Assembly (NCBI RefSeq): GCF_000702205.1
Contig: NZ_KL370871.1
Location: forward strand, 62,001-126,000
Direction of reading: 5' to 3'
Length of the DNA stretch: 64,000 nucleotides
Source of the DNA: Lachnospira multipara LB2003
GTDB taxonomy: Bacteria > Bacillota > Clostridia > Lachnospirales > Lachnospiraceae
Below are positions 1 through 9,278 of the stretch, one piece after another. The position numbers and the translations under genes are program-made. Under the pieces are notes generated by a model. That model worked only from the letters and a program-made list of their open reading frames with translations, was not told where the DNA came from and made no database searches. Each line of letters begins with the position of its first letter. Within the stretch, counting starts at the first letter, position 1.

Positions 1-280
1 TATCATCAATTTTAGTTCTCAAGTATCTAATGTAAACATCTATTATGTTAGTTTCTCCGTAATAATCATATCCGCATACCTTATTAAGTAGTTGTTCCCT
101 ATTTAATACTATGTTTTTGTTCTCCATTAAGCACTTTAACAGCTCAAACTCTCTATTGGTAAGCTCTACTATATCTTGTCCCACCTTTACTTCATGTCTT
201 AAAATCGATAATGAAACATTCTTTATTCTAAGAATCTCATCCTCTGCTATAATGGAGTTTTCCTTATTGCTTTCTCTTTG
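1..280 (-). pseudogene. Detached DNA-binding half of an OmpR-family response regulator (partial, runs off window)
   Basis: Read on the minus strand, this stretch stays open in the same frame as the receiver domain next to it. It encodes a typical winged-helix trans_reg_C domain: VELTNREFELLKCLMENK, then LNREQLL, VCGYDYYGET and DVYIRYLRTKID. Only a TAA codon (281-283) separates it from the receiver. I see no convincing ribosome site or start codon that would let it be translated alone. The 3' end lies outside the window. It is either the lost half of a nonsense-mutated regulator, a read-through product, or the result of a base error in the assembly. Confidence 0.75.
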
Positions 281-661
281 TTAACTATCTTTATTATCAC
301 TTGCCTTATGCTTTATTGCTACACGAATTCTTGCTAATAATTCCTCTATGGCAAAGGGCTTTGTTATATAATCATCTGCTCCTGCATCAAGGCCTGAAAC
401 CTTATCCATCACAGCGTCTCTTGCAGTTAACATAATAACTGGTGTGTTTTTTTGTAATCTTAAACGACGTAATACTTCCAAGCCGTTTAAACCTGGAAGC
501 ATTACATCAAGTAATATTAAATCAAAGTCCATTTCAAGGGCTAAATTAAGTCCTTCTCTACCATCTACACATGTCTGTACTTCATATCCTTCGTGTCCTA
601 ATTCTAGCTCTAAAAATCTAGCTATCTTAACCTCATCCTCTACAATTAGCACTTTGCTCAT
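281..661 (-). CDS. Response regulator receiver domain (OmpR family), truncated by in-frame stop
   Basis: This 126-residue product is a complete CheY-like receiver. It has the acidic pair near residues 8-9 (VEDE), the phospho-acceptor Asp in LILLDVMLPG, the conserved Thr in VIMLTAR, and the Lys in YITKPF. OmpR-family regulators are usually about 225-235 residues. Here translation stops at TAA (281-283) in the inter-domain linker, and the DNA-binding half continues in the same frame beyond it. As written, the product could be phosphorylated but could not bind DNA. A partner kinase is not visible in the window; it would be expected downstream, beyond position 1. The fold is certain; whether the stop is real is not. 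Confidence 0.85.
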   Translation of the reverse strand: MSKVLIVEDEVKIARFLELELGHEGYEVQTCVDGREGLNLALEMDFDLILLDVMLPGLNGLEVLRRLRLQKNTPVIMLTARDAVMDKVSGLDAGADDYITKPFAIEELLARIRVAIKHKASDNKDS

Positions 662-694
662 AACTAAATCCTATTCTTTCTTTATTCTTTAAAT

Positions 695-1234
695 CTAGTT
701 GTTGATTTTGTTTTTTAAATCATCAACTTTATCTGCGCATTTATCGCACATTTCATTAACATCCACACTTACCTTGCCAATCCCAACAAAACTATATCTT
801 ATCTCGAAAAATAATCCTATAATCATTAATGGAATAACAACCCAAAATGCAAAAATTAATAATAAAACAAGGAAAAAAACTGGAATCTTAGCTATTTCTC
901 TGTCGTGTTTTTTTACTAATAAACACACCTCAAAGGATTTGTCTAATACTTTCTTACACCATCTGCATAATGAGGAAAATACATCACTAAATTTTTCATC
1001 CTTAACCGAATTCTCATAATTAGCCTGAGCTCTTGCAAATTGTTCGTCTGTTTTATTTTCACCTTTTTCAACTGTATAAAAGGCAGTTTGACCTTTGTTA
1101 ATTTTACCCATTCTTTCAAGGTAACAAATTGCATCCAAGATATCCTCATTACTATTTTCAAGGGCTATCTTAGCATCTTCATAGCTAACACCTGTCTTTT
1201 CAATGATTTTTTCGACCTTTTCTAACTTATCCAT
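695..1234 (-). CDS. DUF4342-like protein with UBA-like N-terminus and membrane segment
   Basis: A 179-residue protein. Residues 1-45 look like the UBA-like helical domain of the DUF4342 family (KVEKIIEKTGVSYEDAKIAL, then NEDILDAICYLERMG). A charged stretch follows, then one strongly hydrophobic segment (IPVFFLVLLLIFAFWVVIPL, near residues 118-140) and an acidic tail. It probably sits in the cytoplasmic membrane with the UBA-like part inside. DUF4342 proteins are often encoded beside two-component systems, and this gene lies 33 bases upstream of the response regulator on the same strand, so the two are probably co-transcribed. Function is unknown. Confidence 0.7.
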   Translation of the reverse strand: MDKLEKVEKIIEKTGVSYEDAKIALENSNEDILDAICYLERMGKINKGQTAFYTVEKGENKTDEQFARAQANYENSVKDEKFSDVFSSLCRWCKKVLDKSFEVCLLVKKHDREIAKIPVFFLVLLLIFAFWVVIPLMIIGLFFEIRYSFVGIGKVSVDVNEMCDKCADKVDDLKNKINN

Positions 1235-1411
1235 ATCTTATCTCCTTTATTCTAAATTTATTGTATATTTATTATTTGCTAAAGTCCATATTTTTATGAA
1301 TTAACTTAGAGTTGTTATTATATGGCTCCTTAGCTTGTATTTAGAATAAAGCAGTTATATTAATGCTAAATTTAGCAAAGATTAAAATTACATTAAAAAA
1401 GCAAGAAAAAA

Positions 1412-1434
1412 GGACCTGCTAAGTTAGCAGGTCC
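1412..1434 (-). terminator. Intrinsic terminator of the VWA surface protein gene
   Basis: GGACCTGCTAA and TTAGCAGGTCC form a perfect inverted repeat. On the minus strand it is followed by TTTTTTCTTG. It lies 65 bases past the stop codon of the large surface-protein gene. Confidence 0.85.
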
Positions 1435-1498
1435 CTCTCCCTTACTAAAAGATATATTTTGTGTGGGTACACTATATACATCTCTATGTTAGTTTGCT

Positions 1499-4400
1499 TT
1501 AGTCTTCCTTACTTGATTTCTTTGATGTAATGACTACTAAAGCTCCAGCAAATAACATTATTGCCATGAAGTATATCATTCTAGTTCTGTTGTTATCGCC
1601 TGTCTGTGTTGTGTCAGCTGCAACATCTCCAACATCTACTATAGCTTCTTCTGCCGCAACCTCTCCAATATCTACGAAATCTTCATCTGCTGCAATTTCT
1701 CCAATATCTTCTGTTGGTGCTGGCTTTGTAACTACGTCTTCATCTGCTGCAACTTCTGTAGTTGGCTGTGGATTTGTTGGTTTTTCTGTTGGAACTTCCT
1801 TGATAGTGTAGTAAACCTTAATTACATTGTCTTCTACATTATCTGAAACTCCTAATCCTAAACCTTCTACTGATGAGAATTCATATCCATCCTTAATCTT
1901 ATCTTCGTATGAGTTAACCTCTAATCCATAATATTCAGGATTTGTTTCTGTTAATTCTTCATCTAACACATTATCGAAATAATATTCAACAGTCACATCA
2001 AATTTACCTAACTGATAAGTAATATTAATTTCATTATCAACTTTATTTACTCCTAATTTATCTGGTCCTTCTACAAGAACCTCATTTGTATAACCTCTTT
2101 CAGGCATGTTCTTATCTACATCTACATTAATGCTTGTAACTCTTGCGCTTCTTCTAAGGATTACGTTATCAACTGTTTCGTAGTTAACTGTTGCTTTATT
2201 CATTGCCATACCAGTTAATGTTTCAATTGACTCTACTTCTAATTCCTTTGTTTCAGTATTTAATACCTGTTTAAAGTAGTTAATTGTATACTCAACATCT
2301 GCTAAATCAAATGTTACATTTACAATATTCTTATCTGGATTGTATGTTACTTTACCATTTCCTTCTGCATCAAGTTCTGCTACGCCTTCAGCCTCATAAC
2401 CCTCTAAAGTTTCCTTGTAATCTTCTCCAAGATCACTTGCCTTTGTTACATATGGAATATCACTCTCAAATTCTGCTTTATCTTCTACTGTTAAAAATGC
2501 CTCTTCATTATCAATTAAGAAGTAATTAACTGTATACTTAAAGCTATCTTTTTCATAAAGGACAATTACTACATTATCCTCTAAATTCTCTGAAACTACT
2601 GTTGCACTGCCTGCCTGGATTTCACCATCCTTATATCCAAAGTCTGGTTTTTTAGCATTAATTGCATCTGTAATATCAATTCCTTCACCATATGTAGCTT
2701 CTGCATATACTGGATCACCAATTAAATTATTATCTTCTACTGTATCTTTATAGTACTTAATTGTATAACCAATTACTGCCTTAGTATAGATTACATTTAC
2801 TACATTATTGTTAATGTCAGCTGTTACAATCTTAGCACTTGTAGCTTCATCTACTACGCCATCGTTATAACCTTCTTTTGGTTCTGGCTTCTTAGCATTT
2901 AACTCTTCATCAGTAAGTTTAATCTCACTTTCAAAGATTGCATTTTCATTTATTACGTCATCACCAATTTTATTGTTTTCATTAACGCTACCATCATAAT
3001 ATCTAATAATATAACCAACTTTTGCTTTATTTGAATAAAGAACTGTAATCACATTATCAGCTTCGTTAGCACTAATCGTAAGGTCTCCAGAAACAATACC
3101 TGCTTCATAACCATCTGGCTTAGCATATGTATTATCTACGTCTGCTGCTAAAATCTTATCTCCAAAAGTTACTGCATCTTTATTAACTGTTGCTAGAAGA
3201 TACCCATCCTGATCTTTAATTTCATCCTTATAGTACTTGATTACATATTTGAATGCATCCTTTTCATATACTACATTAACTACATTAAGATCTGCATCTT
3301 CTGTTATTGTACCGTTTCCACCTTCACTATAAGAAACTGTTCCATTAACCTTGTAACCTTCTGGTGCCTTACCTTCTACATCTACTGGAATTTGTGTTCC
3401 AAATTCTCCTACTCCTGTAACTGGAGCACCTATTAAATTACTTGGTGCAATTGAATCTTTATAGTAATTAACTTCATATGGTAACTGTGTCTTTGTATCA
3501 TATACTACATTAACTACGTTAAGTGAATCATCAATATTTACTACCTTAGCGCTTCCCTCAGCAATTACGCCAGTATTATAACCAGCTGGTCTAAACTGAC
3601 CTAATAGACTAGCATTAAGTGTTATATCTGATCCTACTTCCATATTAACAAGTGATTCTTTATCTGTTCCAAGGAGTTCACCTTCAAGTGAATCCTTATA
3701 GTAGTTAATTACTACATTGCTCTTAGTCTTCTCATAGTACTTAATTGTTACTTCTTTTGTAGGTGTTACCTTACTTGTAATAACATCTACGCTATTGTTT
3801 GTTGTTGTGTTACCTTCGTATTCAATTCCTTTGAATACTAATTTGTCAGCAGTTAGGTCTTTTGCTGTAACTGTGTGTCTTCCAAATGTTGTGTTTACAA
3901 ATTCATTACTTAGAGTATCATTTGAATTTACATACTCTGTGCTAATATCACCTACCTTATTTCCATTCTCATCTACCTTAATTGAATTAACTTTAATAGA
4001 AGCTTTTGTAATTCCTGCCATAGGAATTGGGAATTCTTGTGTTGCTTCTTCTCCCTTATTGTTAATATAGCTTATTGTTGTTGTTTTATTAGTTGGATAT
4101 GTTTCATCCTCATTCATTGAATCTAACATATCTGGATCTACTACAATTCTATAAGTTAATGTTGCTGGTACGCCTTCATAAATTGTACCTATATTCCAAG
4201 TTAAACTATCTGTTTCCTCGTTATATGCTACATCTCCCTGTGATTTAGATATAACACTATCAACTGTCATTCCCTTTAAATTAAAGCACTCACCCATTGG
4301 ATCCGTTACTACAGCTGATTCCGCTGCATTTCTAATCTTACCTGCAATTGTACTAAATGCTTCACTAATGCTTTGTGCACTATCTGTTGCATACATTACA

Positions 4401-5383
4401 TAATCATCACCTGATGTAAATCCCTTTAAAATTTCCTGTGTACTAGTTGTTAATCCAACACCTATACCATAGATTTCTGCCCCGCTATCCTTAATTAAGT
4501 CAGCTTCATAATCTGTTGCTTTCACAATAACATTCTTTATGTTTGCATATTCTGGTGCTTCATTATTATGTTCACATATTCTATCACTTTCAGGAATTGC
4601 TCTATATAATTCATGTATCGATGAATTACCTTTTCCCATAATTGCATCATTATCATAAACAATTTCTGTTATTTCATATTCGTCTACATCATTTAAATAT
4701 GTTATATATTGTCTTCCTGTATTATACACATCAATATATCTACTACCAGAACCTGTACTAAAATGTTTTGAATTACCAGCTCTACAATAATTATTAATAT
4801 CAAGAGAAATACTCTTAATACCATATGCGTAAGTAGGTTCTCCATCTGTCATAAGCATTACATATTTTCTATCTGCATCTGACGCTTCCAAAATCTGTCT
4901 TGCTTCATATAATCCTGCATGAATATTTGTACCTGTATTGCTATCAATTGTTAAATTATCAATTGCAGTTAATAAAGCATTAAGCGTATCCTTTGTATAT
5001 GTACCTTTATTGCTATAATTTTTTCCATATGTTACAAGAGAAACTGTTGTAACCTCATTTGCTAATAATGCAGAAGCAGCGCTCTTTGCTGCGTTTCTTA
5101 CATTTTTAATTTTATCACCTAACATACTTGTTGAAAGATCTATTACCATTACTACTTCTGTTGTTGTAATAGCTTTCTTACCTGAAACACTAAGGGTAAT
5201 GTCCCATGTATTATCTTCGCCTTCAACTGCCTCAGCAACTTTATTTAATGTTAAAAGTGAAGTATCTTCTGCTGAAGCAACTATTGTTCCAATTGCTCCA
5301 AATAGTGTTGTCAAAATCATTACAGCACTAATAAGTATACTAATATACTTTTTAACTTTGAGTTTCTTAAATATCTTCGCCAT
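1499..5383 (-). CDS. Large VWA-domain surface protein with eight MucBP-like repeats
   Basis: A 1294-residue secreted protein with a Lys-rich N-terminus and hydrophobic signal peptide ending near ASA-ED (residue 38). A von Willebrand A domain follows with the MIDAS motif DLSTS at residues 82-86. A pilin/adhesin-like beta region comes next (to about residue 560), then eight repeats of roughly 70-95 residues. Each repeat opens with a motif like YEVNYYKDS and closes with a motif like NVVNVVYEK, resembling MucBP or listerial beta-grasp stalk repeats. The C-terminus has an acidic Pro/Ala stalk with repeated AADED/IGE units, then TQTGDNN, a hydrophobic segment and KKSSKED. This is the layout of a sortase sorting signal, but without a canonical LPXTG. 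The most likely role is a cell-wall-anchored adhesin. No sortase is encoded in the window. The start is supported by AAGGAGG upstream. Confidence 0.85.
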   Translation of the reverse strand: MAKIFKKLKVKKYISILISAVMILTTLFGAIGTIVASAEDTSLLTLNKVAEAVEGEDNTWDITLSVSGKKAITTTEVVMVIDLSTSMLGDKIKNVRNAAKSAASALLANEVTTVSLVTYGKNYSNKGTYTKDTLNALLTAIDNLTIDSNTGTNIHAGLYEARQILEASDADRKYVMLMTDGEPTYAYGIKSISLDINNYCRAGNSKHFSTGSGSRYIDVYNTGRQYITYLNDVDEYEITEIVYDNDAIMGKGNSSIHELYRAIPESDRICEHNNEAPEYANIKNVIVKATDYEADLIKDSGAEIYGIGVGLTTSTQEILKGFTSGDDYVMYATDSAQSISEAFSTIAGKIRNAAESAVVTDPMGECFNLKGMTVDSVISKSQGDVAYNEETDSLTWNIGTIYEGVPATLTYRIVVDPDMLDSMNEDETYPTNKTTTISYINNKGEEATQEFPIPMAGITKASIKVNSIKVDENGNKVGDISTEYVNSNDTLSNEFVNTTFGRHTVTAKDLTADKLVFKGIEYEGNTTTNNSVDVITSKVTPTKEVTIKYYEKTKSNVVINYYKDSLEGELLGTDKESLVNMEVGSDITLNASLLGQFRPAGYNTGVIAEGSAKVVNIDDSLNVVNVVYDTKTQLPYEVNYYKDSIAPSNLIGAPVTGVGEFGTQIPVDVEGKAPEGYKVNGTVSYSEGGNGTITEDADLNVVNVVYEKDAFKYVIKYYKDEIKDQDGYLLATVNKDAVTFGDKILAADVDNTYAKPDGYEAGIVSGDLTISANEADNVITVLYSNKAKVGYIIRYYDGSVNENNKIGDDVINENAIFESEIKLTDEELNAKKPEPKEGYNDGVVDEATSAKIVTADINNNVVNVIYTKAVIGYTIKYYKDTVEDNNLIGDPVYAEATYGEGIDITDAINAKKPDFGYKDGEIQAGSATVVSENLEDNVVIVLYEKDSFKYTVNYFLIDNEEAFLTVEDKAEFESDIPYVTKASDLGEDYKETLEGYEAEGVAELDAEGNGKVTYNPDKNIVNVTFDLADVEYTINYFKQVLNTETKELEVESIETLTGMAMNKATVNYETVDNVILRRSARVTSINVDVDKNMPERGYTNEVLVEGPDKLGVNKVDNEINITYQLGKFDVTVEYYFDNVLDEELTETNPEYYGLEVNSYEDKIKDGYEFSSVEGLGLGVSDNVEDNVIKVYYTIKEVPTEKPTNPQPTTEVAADEDVVTKPAPTEDIGEIAADEDFVDIGEVAAEEAIVDVGDVAADTTQTGDNNRTRMIYFMAIMLFAGALVVITSKKSSKED

Positions 5384-5430
5384 ATTTCATCCTCCTTAAC
5401 ATAGTCACCCACTACTTTCTTTTGTCCTTT

Positions 5431-5456
5431 AAGTTAACTTCCTTAAAAGTTAACTT
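5431..5456. promoter_or_regulatory. Twin AAGTTAACTT palindromes upstream of the surface-protein gene
   Basis: The perfect 10-base palindrome AAGTTAACTT occurs at 5431-5440 and again at 5447-5456, a 16-base period. Both lie about 50-75 bases upstream of the surface-protein start codon. The arrangement fits two operator half-sites for a dimeric regulator in the leader or promoter. No regulator can be named. I could not place a convincing -35/-10 pair nearby. Confidence 0.4.
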
Positions 5457-5534
5457 TCTTAAAAAGACATCTTTTATTAAATTGTGATCACGTCTTTTGA
5501 TATAAATATATTAGCATTAATATAGCAATCACAA

Positions 5535-5636
5535 ATCCCCCCCTAATAGGGGGATATTTTGACATAAATTTCAGATTGTATTTTTAAAATACATAAGGTA
5601 GTAATACTCATAGTATATTGTAGTACTATAGTACTA
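5535..5636. promoter_or_regulatory. Inverted repeats in the divergent intergenic region 5384-5755
   Basis: This 372-base gap lies between the divergent surface-protein and MATE genes. ATCCCCC (5535-5541) and GGGGGAT (5549-5555) form a perfect 7-base inverted repeat, followed by a TTGACA hexamer at 5559-5564. TAGTACTATAGTACTA at 5621-5636 is fully palindromic. These are probably regulatory sites for the MATE gene. A -10 matching the TTGACA is weak, so the promoter assignment is tentative. I see no gene in the gap. Confidence 0.4.
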
Positions 5637-5755
5637 GTATAGTTGTAATTTCTTTCATTTATGCTAATATTTTTTCTTGTGTATGTATAAAATGTCTTTT
5701 ATATGGTGGGATAAACTGCCCTATATACTTAGATTTACTCAGAAAGGATTTAAAT

Positions 5756-7135
5756 ATGGACTCAAGTAATGTAACTACAACAGATTCTATAAAGAAAAAC
5801 TCTTTAGATATGACTAATGGAAGTATCTTTAAATCTATACTTTTATTTTCAATTCCACTTATACTTGGAAATCTACTACAACAATTATATAACACTGCAG
5901 ATTCCCTAATTGTTGGTAATTTCGTAGGAAAACAAGCCCTTGCCGCTGTTGGATCTAGCGGTATGCTTATATATCTTATATCCTGCTTCTTTTTGGGAGC
6001 TGCAAGTGGTGCTGGCATTATATTGTCTCAATTATACGGTGCTAAAGACTATAAGCGCCTTGATCTATGCCTAAAATCAACTCTTGCAATAGGTATAATT
6101 ATTGGTTTAATAACTTCTATTATTGGTGTTATTTCTGCTAAACCTTTATTAGTTCTTATTAATACATCAAGTGATGTTCTGTCCAATGCAACTATTTATC
6201 TAAGACTGTATTTTGTTGGTATTATCTTTAATGTTATTTATAATATGGCAGCAGGTATTCTAAATGCCTTTGGTGATTCTAAACGATCACTTCTATATTT
6301 AGGAATTGCAAGTGTTGTTAATATAATCTTAGATTTTTATTTTGTAGCATTTTTAAAACTTGGAATTGCCGGAGCTGCCATTGCAACAGATATAAGCCAA
6401 TTTATATCAAGTACACTAGCTATTATTTATCTAGCAAGGACACATCTTCCTTATCATGTGGATATTAGACAGGCTAGATTATATAAGGATATGTCAATTA
6501 AGATTATTATGGTCAGCCTACCAACTGCCATTCAAAATGCAGTAATTGCTCTTTCTAATGTACTAATCCAGGCTGGTGTAAATGCCTATGGGACTAATGC
6601 CACTGCAGGTTTTGCAGCCTATATGAAAGTTGACGGCTTTAATATTTTACCAATACTTAGCATAAGCCTTGCAGCTACTACTTTTATTGGTCAAAATATC
6701 GGTGCTAAAAAAATGGACCGTGTTTATAAAGGTATATGGATTGTTCTTTCTATAGGTCTTGTTTATACCGCCATAATATCAGTTATAATGCTTGGCTTTA
6801 GTAGAGAAATTATCGGACTATTCTCTAGAGATCAAGAAGTTATAAACTATGGTATTCTATCTATTAAAGCACTTGCTCCATTTTATATGTGTTTAAGTAT
6901 ATGCCATTCTCTTGCAGGTTCCATAAGAGGAACTGGCAACACATTGGCACCTATGGTTATTATGTTGCTTTCACTTTGTTTATATAGAATTTTATGGATT
7001 ATTATTATAGCTCCAAAAATCGGAAGTATCTGGGGTGTCCTATTAACATACCCTACATCCTTTATTGTATGCGCCATCCTTATGATAGGTCTTACAATCT
7101 ATGTTTTTTCTCATATAAAGAAAGACGATAACTAA
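5756..7135 (+). CDS. MATE family multidrug/cation antiporter
   Basis: 459 residues with about twelve membrane segments in two pseudo-symmetric halves. The first half opens with the MATE signature SIPLILGNLLQQLYNTADSLIVG (residues about 32-54); the second contains ISLAATTFIGQNIGA. The family couples Na+ or H+ entry to efflux of drugs or metabolites across the cytoplasmic membrane. Length and topology are complete for the NorM/DinF class. AGAAAGGA lies 8 bases before the ATG. The gene stands alone between the divergent surface-protein gene and a terminator, and the palindromes upstream suggest it is regulated. The substrate cannot be inferred. Confidence 0.93.
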   Translation: MDSSNVTTTDSIKKNSLDMTNGSIFKSILLFSIPLILGNLLQQLYNTADSLIVGNFVGKQALAAVGSSGMLIYLISCFFLGAASGAGIILSQLYGAKDYKRLDLCLKSTLAIGIIIGLITSIIGVISAKPLLVLINTSSDVLSNATIYLRLYFVGIIFNVIYNMAAGILNAFGDSKRSLLYLGIASVVNIILDFYFVAFLKLGIAGAAIATDISQFISSTLAIIYLARTHLPYHVDIRQARLYKDMSIKIIMVSLPTAIQNAVIALSNVLIQAGVNAYGTNATAGFAAYMKVDGFNILPILSISLAATTFIGQNIGAKKMDRVYKGIWIVLSIGLVYTAIISVIMLGFSREIIGLFSRDQEVINYGILSIKALAPFYMCLSICHSLAGSIRGTGNTLAPMVIMLLSLCLYRILWIIIIAPKIGSIWGVLLTYPTSFIVCAILMIGLTIYVFSHIKKDDN

Positions 7136-7158
7136 AATAAGACAATAACTAAAATAAA

Positions 7159-7195
7159 CCTCCAAAGAATGATTGTCTCACTCTTTGGAGGTTTT
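7159..7195. terminator. Terminator after the MATE gene, probably bidirectional
   Basis: CCTCCAAAGA (7159-7168) pairs with TCTTTGGAGG (7182-7191), followed by TTTT on the plus strand and preceded by an A-rich run. It lies between the convergent MATE gene and the M29 aminopeptidase gene, so it may serve both. Confidence 0.85.
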
Positions 7196-7222
7196 ACTAT
7201 TTCTTATCAATATGTATGTTTA

Positions 7223-9277
7223 TTATTCGTTAAATGGATCATTTAGACTTAATGTTCCCTCAAGAACAAATCTGCCATTTCTAATAATGTCTGTTCTATT
7301 ATTATCATAATCAACTACTGTAATATTTCCAATTTCATCATATGGAATTGTAATATCTGTGTGGCAATTATAATACGCCTTATCTGGATTGCTTTTTCTA
7401 AGGATTGATACTTCATTATCCCTTGAAATAATTTCCTTGCCATTAGGATTATAAACCTTTACATCTTCTGCTCTATCATAGCATGTGTCTCCTAATGCAA
7501 AGTGTGGGCCCATCTTCTCAACTATAAGGATAGGAAGCTTATAAACTATGTCATATTTATTAGCCATTACATAGGCTGTTGTATTAGTTCCTATGGCAAA
7601 TTCTCCCATTGGAAGAGTTTCATGGTTATAAAGGACGTTAGCCTTAAACATTTCACGACCTTTTTCCATGCCGCCATCTTCATCCTTAAAATTATCGCAA
7701 GAATAGTCAGTTACAAAACCATCCTTTAAATCCACTGTTAAATTAGTAAATTTAAGGTCATTTAAGAATACTGATGAAACATTGATTCTTCCTGTTGTGC
7801 CCTTTAATACTGGTGATGTAAAAGTCTCACCAAGAGGAATATTTACATCTGCAAGGCAATTTTCAAAAACAGTTTCTTTATCTGGATTATTAACCTTCAT
7901 TATAGAAACCTTTATATCAGTTGTATTGCCATTCTGTCCCTTAACTTCCACATACTTAGCTCTATCTAATGCATCAATTATCTTTTCTTGAATAGTCTTA
8001 TATTTGTCATAATCAAGAGTATTTATCTTAACTGTTTCGCCAAAAATCTCTTCAAATTTATCGCCAATTTCTGGTGTTGGATAAGCTATTATTGTAAAGC
8101 TTCTTTCTTCACCCTTAATATAGTTATTAACTATAGCTGACGCTTCATTAGAATACTTTACTATCATTTTCTGCTGCTTATCTGATAATTTATAAGAAAA
8201 ATCATTATTCTCTGGTTCAAATGGTGTTTCGCCAAACACTTCCATTACGGCAGGACCACCATGAACTGATGCTAAGTCCTTATATTTTTCGTAGGCAAGT
8301 CTTGTTGCTCCTAACTTTCTTTCTACAAAATCGTTGTTAAAGTAAAGCGCATAGTCTTGCTTATGGTCATATTCAAATTGCTTATTAGCTATTGCACCAT
8401 AATATCCTACCTTAGCACCACTAATTGTCTTATTTATAGAGTTATAAGCTGCTCTATAAATTGTTGGTTTTAAACCTATCTTTGCAAATTCCTTGATTTC
8501 TTCTCTAACAAGTCTTTCAAAGCCTAGACAAAATCTTATATTTACAGTCTTTTTCTTAGTTATATCTTTACCTGTAAGTTCAAATCCCTTTCTATAGCCT
8601 TCAGTAAATGTACGAGCCATAGAATTTATTTCTTCATCACTTAATGTATTAAGATATTTTGCAGTCTTTAGCTCATTATCTGTAATATATTCCCCAAATT
8701 TGTAGAGATATCTCAAATCTGTTAAATCTGAATCCATAATAATTCTTGTAGCAAAATCCTCATCTGGGTCAAGTAATTCCTTAATTCTTTCTTCAATCAA
8801 ATCATCTGAATAATCACTTACATACCAATAAATTGCATCTTTTAATTCATTTACATTGTTTCCAAATAAATAGCATTCAATAAATAATTCTTGCAATGCT
8901 ACCATTTCATCTAATCTTGTCTCAAAAGCAAGCACAATAAGTCCTCTTAATTCAACATAGAGAAAAGATAGGATTTTTCCTAGATCCTCACCAAAAATCC
9001 CACATGCATATTTAGGATTACCATAACAAGTACCATATAGCTTAGGATCTAATTCTTCATAAAGAGACTTATTTAATTTCTGTAATTCTTCTAATGAGTA
9101 ATCATCTAACTTTCCGCTTTTAGAAAGTTTATAAATCTCATCTAACTTAACTATAAATTTAGCCTCATACATGTAAAATCTAGCTAATTCCTCATTATCT
9201 AGCTCAGCATTCTGGCTGATTTCTTTAATTCTATCAATAGAAAGATTATATCTTTCTTCTAAATTATCATTAAACAT
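7223..9277 (-). CDS. M29-family metallo-aminopeptidase with long N-terminal extension
   Basis: 684 residues. The C-terminal ~370 residues match thermophilic (M29) leucyl aminopeptidases, with likely metal-ligand motifs IPLGETFTSP, MGEFAIGTN and KMGPHFALGD in the expected order. M29 enzymes remove N-terminal residues from peptides using two divalent metal ions and are usually about 370-410 residues long. Here they are preceded by about 300 acidic helical residues of unknown role, a layout I associate with clostridial members of the family. The enzyme is probably cytoplasmic, since no signal peptide is visible. The start lies one base after the stop of the upstream small membrane-protein gene, and its GGGAG ribosome site is inside that gene, so the two are translationally coupled. 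Confidence 0.8.
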   Translation of the reverse strand: MFNDNLEERYNLSIDRIKEISQNAELDNEELARFYMYEAKFIVKLDEIYKLSKSGKLDDYSLEELQKLNKSLYEELDPKLYGTCYGNPKYACGIFGEDLGKILSFLYVELRGLIVLAFETRLDEMVALQELFIECYLFGNNVNELKDAIYWYVSDYSDDLIEERIKELLDPDEDFATRIIMDSDLTDLRYLYKFGEYITDNELKTAKYLNTLSDEEINSMARTFTEGYRKGFELTGKDITKKKTVNIRFCLGFERLVREEIKEFAKIGLKPTIYRAAYNSINKTISGAKVGYYGAIANKQFEYDHKQDYALYFNNDFVERKLGATRLAYEKYKDLASVHGGPAVMEVFGETPFEPENNDFSYKLSDKQQKMIVKYSNEASAIVNNYIKGEERSFTIIAYPTPEIGDKFEEIFGETVKINTLDYDKYKTIQEKIIDALDRAKYVEVKGQNGNTTDIKVSIMKVNNPDKETVFENCLADVNIPLGETFTSPVLKGTTGRINVSSVFLNDLKFTNLTVDLKDGFVTDYSCDNFKDEDGGMEKGREMFKANVLYNHETLPMGEFAIGTNTTAYVMANKYDIVYKLPILIVEKMGPHFALGDTCYDRAEDVKVYNPNGKEIISRDNEVSILRKSNPDKAYYNCHTDITIPYDEIGNITVVDYDNNRTDIIRNGRFVLEGTLSLNDPFNE

Positions 9278-9278
9278 A

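Noticed and set aside
1530-5399. Several open frames antisense to the large surface-protein gene
   Set aside because: They mirror the repetitive Thr/Val/Asn-rich coding sequence, lack ribosome sites and match no known family.
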